Below the pieces are notes generated by a model. That model had not been told where the DNA came from. It saw nothing but the letters and a program-made list of their open reading frames with translations, and did not search any database. From positions 13,901,632-13,965,631 of the forward strand of contig CM033105.1 of NCBI GenBank assembly GCA_019321725.1: a stretch of 64,000 nt of DNA, in the 5' to 3' direction. A program made the translations under genes and the position numbers. Shown in pieces: positions 57,855 through 64,000 of this stretch; positions within the stretch are counted from its first letter, which is position 1; each line of letters starts with the position of its first letter. This DNA is from Paulownia fortunei (Eukaryota; Streptophyta; Magnoliopsida; Lamiales; Paulowniaceae).

Positions 57855-60845
57855 TAATAGGACTCGTCCTTGCCGGTTTTTTGAAAGATTGAATTTATTA
57901 ATATAATTTTATGCTTAATTTTTTTTTAAAAGCATAAAAATGTGAAAAAATTTCACCATATGTAGATCATAGTTTGTAGATCACATGGTTTAAATTTTGT
58001 GAAAAACTGATGAACAATTTGAGAGAAAATCATTTTTAATATGAGACCCATTTCTTTTGGCTAAAAAATCAAACCTATTTTTATTGTTTTGTTGCAAAAA
58101 ATTTATATCATATTATAGAGCATGAAAAGAAGTTTGAAATGATATAAAATTCATAAAAAACAGACTTAAAACGAGTGATATATGAATTTTTAAAAATTTA
58201 GTTACGAACTAAAATTCGTCAGGAAAAATGTTGCTGGAAAAGTCATTGGCGCTGGAGAAGACACTAGAGGGCTGACGTGGCCGACAGTGAGCTAGTGCAC
58301 AGGTGGCGCCTAGCTGGTCCCCAAGTGGCACACACGTGGCCGCCACGTGGCATGATTTTTTTGGCTCGGCTCAACTCAGGCAGTGGCGTAAGTTGAGCCA
58401 GCGATAGTAAGGGTGCGTTTGTCATATATTTTTCCAAAAAATTGCCAAAAACTCAAAAAAGAAAAATTTGCCAATTGGGCAAAAATAATTCATTTCTCAT
58501 TCTTGATGATTTTTTTGAGTTTTTGATTTGATTAATATTTTTTAACCTTTTAAATGCAAAATATGTTATAAGTCAAAAAATTTCATGCCAAAATATTTTT
58601 TTTATTCATAGGGTGCATAAAAAAAAATTATGCACATTAGATGCATGCAATAATATTTTTTATGTAATTAATATATTCTACATGAGTTTCATACTTTATT
58701 AATTGTATTTTTTTATGTAATTATTTTGTGATTCAATTTAAATTAAGTTGATGCGTATGAATTGATAGAAACATTGTGAATGAATGGACATTGACATTTT
58801 GGTGCTCATGCATATGGATTGTTTATTACTTTATATTATTGTATATTTTTATAAGAGATAATTTGTGGCGATGGAAATGATTCAATATTCTCATTTTTTA
58901 TTTTCAAGTAGATTAATATAGTAGGTCTTGAATCAATGTAATATTTTTAATTATTTTCAAGACATGTATTTCTTGGACCTTTTTGGGAGGCCATGTACCA
59001 TCAATTTTACAGGGATATTTTTTGTTTTACCAACATGGGCCAAAATTATCTTCACATAGTGCACCAAATGTCAATGTCACCCATATGGGGCTAATATTTT
59101 GTTTATTCATATTGCATATTTGCATTCATAATATATATGAATAAATTTATATTTTATTCATAATCAGTAATTTGTTATTATGCGTTTTACCTAGTGGGAG
59201 ATGATTACTAGCCTAAATTGTAAAATTTTCGATTTCACTTAGTATAAAGGAATAATAAAGTATTTACTTGGATCTCGAATTAAATATTAGACCAATACCT
59301 ATATTTTTGTACAATTAATTTAGAAGTTTTAGACCAAACTCACCAAATATATATTTTTAAACAAATTGAGTATGAAAATGAATAAGTTGTCTAATATTGT
59401 CTCGACTTAGATGTTGACAATATGCTAGTGGACTAAGAGTAATGCTTGTGCTTTAATTTGTTTAAGAAATAAGAATAAGACTTTAAGTCGCCCAATATTC
59501 TTGCGACTTCGATGCTGATAATATACGAATAAATCAAGAGTAAAGTTTGCATTTTAATTTGTTTAAGTTGCGAACGTGAGAATTTAATTGAAGAGTTTGA
59601 GCTCTATTTTGTGATATGAGCTCTCTCATAAGTAAAAGGTACTAGTTATCCATAAATCATTGTTTAAGCTAACTTATCAAAATTTTAGTTTGTGTTCTCT
59701 TCAACTAGATTAAATGTTCGACAAAATTGCCTAACTTGAGTCAGAACATGCATAAGTATTTATATTTGTCTCTCATGCCGACCAACATAAACCAATTAGG
59801 GTGAATGTTGGAACAAGCAAAGTGTAGCTTGACTAGAGCAAAAATTCAAACTAAAGCCATAAATTGATCCAATAAAGTGACAAGACGTGTCACCTTAGTG
59901 ATAGAGGCAACTAAGCACCAATTAATGTCAAGTGCAATGATGAGATTAGTTACTTCGCTCGTAATTGTACTAATATGAAGTTTGACTACTTAAAGCTTTC
60001 TCATTTGCTAATGTTCTTAATTCTCTCATTTGAAGGATGGTAGAAATTGGTGAAACATAGCATGAGATTGGAGATTGAGCATGCTATTAGCGAGTGTTTT
60101 GCAACCATACTTGTTTAAGTGCTGCACAAGAGGAGGTCTTATAAGTACGAAGGCGTAACAATTAGCGTGAGCTACTCATTTAGAAATGTGTAAAAGGCAC
60201 TAGATTTGATATAGTCTAATTTAAACTTGATGCACTTACTAGATATTAGTTAAGTGAGTAGATTTGTCCATCTTTCATATAAGAGACCTTTACGATATAG
60301 GCCACCTTTTTTTTATGCGATTGACTTAAGATAGTATTTCTTGTACTTCTTCCATGGATATTATTTTTTAAAAAAATTTATCATGGCATGAGTGGATGAG
60401 GATGATTGTATTAGTTGGATGAGAGTTGGAGGAGGCTTTATTAGTTAATTTGCTAAGCTCAACCTCCATCTGCATAAATTTTTTTTGTAGGAAAAGTCTA
60501 CTGGAAGAATGAAAGAGGACTACTTATCTTCCAGAGCTAGCCCACTAAGACGAGCATAGACTTATGAGTGTGAGACACTAAAAGACATTCTAATTTCCTT
60601 TATTCTATATTAGCATTATAAGTTAATACATTTCCTCTCTCACCAATTAGAAATGCCAAAATTATTTTGAGCGATTCTTGACAAAGTAGAGAACCATAAG
60701 GAGTATGAACACAGAGGTTCATTGTATTAATAGAAAGTGAGAATACTCAATCTAATTAGTTTGGACACATGTATGAGGAAAAAAGAGTTACAATTTGGAG
60801 GATGATTCTAAATATTTTGCAACTAAACGAGCTCGCGAAGAGGGA
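57855..60845 (+). other. Copia C leader and following sequence, no coding region recognised
   Basis: The first 600 bases are a typical copia leader with a GC-rich island at 58240-58420. No gag is recognised downstream and no ORF is longer than 60 codons. 58700-60845 could be badly decayed retroelement or unrelated sequence. Confidence 0.45.
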
Positions 60846-62822
60846 TGTAATAAGTGCATATTTTTATATATTTTATATCAATTTTACTATGTCTTTCTTG
60901 CTTTGTTCTTGTTAATAATAGGTTTTTGCTAATGTTTTATGTGTGATAGGAGTTTGAGAATCAAAAGATCGAAAATGGGCTAAAACGAAGTTGAAACAAG
61001 CATTATTGGGCAAAATTGACAAGGTTCCACTACGGCAGTTTTGGTATTTTAGGCATAAATTTCTGATCTAAAGCTCTATTGATCAGATTTTTATCTTATT
61101 TGAAATATAAGATATATATCTACAACTTTCATGTTGGAAACATTTCCCAATTCAATTGATTTCAAAGAGAAAAATTCAGTTAAATAGTAAAACATGTACT
61201 GAAACTTCCAGATATGACAATCTTTATATTTTTGGCATAACTCTCTTCACAAATGTGATATTGATCTAATTCAAGTGGATACACAAAGCTAACAGATAGG
61301 GCTACAATTTTTATAAAGACATGCTAATTCATCCTAAAAAGAGGTCAAAAATTAGTTGAAAGGGGATAAATAGTGTCAGACTGCCATTTTGGAGAAGAAG
61401 AAAACAGTAGTAATGGTGCCTAGGCGCCCTGTTATGGCGCCTAGGTACTATCCGTGTAGGAAAATTAATTTTTTTGCTTTAAATGACGACCCTTTACACC
61501 TTTTGGCACATATTTATGATATGTATATACTAGATACATATATCACACCACATACATTACATACTTTACAACATATATTACTCACTTTACACAAAATACA
61601 CAACACACCTTACACACTTTACACCAAATGCACAACACACCTTACACACTTTACACTAAATACACAACACACCTTATACACTTTATACCAAATCACATCA
61701 CCATCTCACACTTTATAAAAAAGATACTATCCTCTCAACACAAACATAAAAAATTTTTAAATTCACTCACTCTCTACATTCATTCACATTTTGAAAGCAC
61801 TCTTGGGGTTTTGGAGCTTCAAAGAAGACAAAGTGGAAGAGGCTTGGAGGAGGAGACATCCATAATCTACCATCAACCTCTACTATTTTCTTCAACCAAC
61901 AAGTTTCTTTGATTTTCAATGTTGCTAATTTTTATTCTCTTGTCATTTCTTATCATGTTAGGTTAGACTTCCTTCTTGGTTGAGGGTGATTTCAAAGCCC
62001 TAGACATGATTTCTTGTAATTGAATATTTGATATTATTGATCAATTTTCCAATTTAAGTTGTTTATATTTTTTTTTACTTAATGTCTTATGGGTATATTC
62101 TTGCTTCATTTGGGTGTGCAACCAAATTGGGTATGAGAACTCCCTACAACTAGATTAGAGATTTTAGATCCATAATTGTTTTGAATTTCTAATCATATGT
62201 AGTAAATTGTAATTAATGATTATGAGATATTTTTGTTAATTGCAATAGAAAACATAACCCAAGTTAAATGACTCAAACTTGTGTGGTTGTTGCTTAAATC
62301 AATCTATCTTTCTTATTTTAATACATCTATTTGATTAAATCTAGAGAGCTTGTTCTAGGTTTTTTAGTGGGTAGGGAATTAGATAGAGAGTTTATTCTAT
62401 CTAACGAGAAACTAAGAAAAGATTGGGATAGTAGTGCTTGTTATATTACCTACGATTGATAATTTCATTGGCAAATTATTCATAATATTGATATGAAATT
62501 ATAACCTATTGTCTAATGGCAGCGAATGGAATCTCAACCTACTTAAATCGGTTGTTGATTGTTGTTTTGATTTTAATTACTTTACATTTTAATTAGTTTT
62601 AATTTCTACAACTTAGTTACTTAATTCAAACCCCCCAACCGTTTGTTGTTTATATCTAGAGTTTGCTTATTGAAGTCTTAGTTTTAGGTTAGTTAAAATT
62701 CTTAGTCAGTAAGTCAATGGTAAATCAATTAGCCCTGATCCTCATGGGATCGACTATTACTCATTTTATAATCGTTAAAAATTTATTAAAGAGTAAGGTT
62801 TAAATTTAGTAGACCTACGACA
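60846..62822 (+). repeat. Athila-type LTR, solo or terminal
   Basis: It begins TGTAATAAGTGCATATTTTTATA, resembling the start of the Athila LTRs above (TGATAAGTGCACATTTTGACA), and ends AGTAGACCTACGACA after a CTCATGGGATCGACTATTACTC stretch typical of Athila/Tat U5. About 1.98 kb. The preceding GCGAAGAGGGA could be a polypurine tract. The flanking pentamers AGGGA and GCCGA do not match. The family differs from the LTR at 14850. Confidence 0.65.
61570..61700 (+). repeat. 32-bp minisatellite
   Basis: About three and a half copies of a unit like TTACACACTTTACACCAAAT followed by GCACAACACACC, inside the Athila-type LTR. The open frame that runs through it (61389-61718) is a product of the repeat, not a supported gene. 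Confidence 0.85.
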
Positions 62823-64000
62823 GCCGATCAGGATGAATCAAACACTTCAAAATGACTAGATTTATGATGGTGCAAATTGATGTGCATCTCAATTAGAACA
62901 ATGCAATCTTTATTAGAGCTTATATAATGAAAAATGTGCCTCTAAATGAATTCTCCAACCTTATATAAAATTTAACATGGCAACAAGCCCAAATTTGTGG
63001 TTCTGTGCCCATATAAGTTCAAGAAGGTGTGTTCTTAAGACGATGAACAACTTGATGGGGAAATGACAAAAATTATGTTGCACCATGTAGATTTCTTCAA
63101 GGAGAATTTACGAGTATATGAGAAGTCAGATGAAATCTTGCGCTATACAAGTTGTAAGATTCTTGAGGAGGTGCTCAATTTTCTAATGAGGGTGATGCAT
63201 TTTAAACTCATCCAATAGTCGCTGGGATAGTGGGAGCGACCCAAAGTTAGTAGAAGTATCTCACTTGAAAAGGGACTCTCAAGTTCGATAAGAAAAAATG
63301 AGTGAACATGAGAAAGTTCCCTATCGTCTATATGAGATTGAGTGAGTATCCTTTATGACTACTTTTGTGGATGTTGATGAGTCAACTTAGACTTTTGACT
63401 TTACTTGATGCGTTAAGGGAATAGCTACTATGAAGGAAAAGATGAGCCTAATGACTAAGAACAAAGTCTAAGAGCTAGTTGATCTTCTATCTAAGTGCAA
63501 GACCATTAGAAACATGTGGTTTCTAGATATCAAGTGTAAAGTAGATTGGTTGATTGACATGTGTATAGCTCAACCAAGGGCGAAATGCTTATGCCTAATT
63601 GAGCATATATTTTTTAAGATGTTCTCCCTAAGTGGTAAGATTACCTCAATTCGCCAAGATGCTATTTGATATTGCCATTTTCGTCTTGGTTTATCCTGGA
63701 CAATTGAAATTGACATATATGAATGAGGAGTAGATGATGAGATCTATGTAGATCGTCTAATGAATTCAAGAAGTGGGCTAAGAGCACAAGAATTGATGAT
63801 CAAGAAGCTCCATTTATAACTTGAATTATTATCCAAATAGTGGTGTTATCGATTTTCATCAAGCTATCACTTTGGTAGGCTTACAATAGTTGAGTAAGAT
63901 ATTAAATATATGTCAAGATAAATAAGAAAATTTAGTTCTCACTATATTTAGGCAATAATATAATGGCCAGAAGAGACTTGGAGGTGTCGCTACTTAGTAG
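62823..64000. other. No gene recognised
   Basis: No ORF or domain could be recognised on either strand. Codon-like stretches with many stops suggest an old retroelement remnant, but no motif supports this. Confidence 0.4.

Noticed and set aside
61389..61912. 109- and 94-codon ORFs with Thr/His/Leu repeats
   Set aside because: They run through the 32-bp minisatellite inside an LTR; no domain and no promoter context of their own.

Overview
The window is nuclear DNA from a flowering plant, most likely a eudicot. It is strongly AT-rich and most of it is LTR-retrotransposon sequence. The evidence is spliced plant genes (a GPI-type phytocyanin and an alpha-class phospholipase D), Athila-like Ty3/gypsy elements, several Ty1/copia elements, a LINE fragment and a tRNA-derived SINE. 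The species cannot be named from sequence alone.

Layout. 1-7075: a decayed Athila-like gypsy element on the minus strand, inserted into a minus-strand copia element (copia A, 7076-11405). 11406-28560: a three-layer nest. A decayed plus-strand copia (H) was split by a copia solo LTR (13392-27581). That solo LTR was then split by a structurally complete 12.1-kb Athila-like element (14850-26948) with 1.6-kb LTRs and a perfect 5-bp target duplication. Between integrase and the 3' LTR this element carries an unidentified zinc-finger-like ORF and an intronless, frameshifted copy of a LOG (cytokinin riboside monophosphate phosphoribohydrolase) gene. 28581-30830: an LTR-like remnant and a LINE endonuclease fragment.

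30831-36180 is the gene island. It contains one intact three-exon gene (32629-34681) for a secreted, GPI-anchored-type protein with two tandem blue-copper (phytocyanin) domains, with its own TATA box and polyadenylation signal.

36181-47830 is again transposons: copia G on the minus strand with a solo LTR inside its 3' end, the 3' end of a plus-strand copia, and an Athila LTR carrying a SINE and a three-copy 178-bp tandem repeat. 47831-51250 has no recognised gene and holds long polypyrimidine and polypurine tracts.

51254-53840 (minus) holds the body and complete 3' end of a phospholipase D alpha gene with both catalytic HKD motifs. Its N-terminal exon is not seen. A copia element (E, 53941-about 56200) lies about 100 bp upstream of the first visible exon, so it either sits in intron 1 or cut the gene. 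57349-64000 contains a copia 5' LTR and leader, an Athila-type LTR with a minisatellite, and otherwise no recognised genes.

The two host genes are unrelated in function: a cell-surface copper protein and a lipid-signalling enzyme. The main biological interest is the gene content and nesting of the 14850-26948 element.
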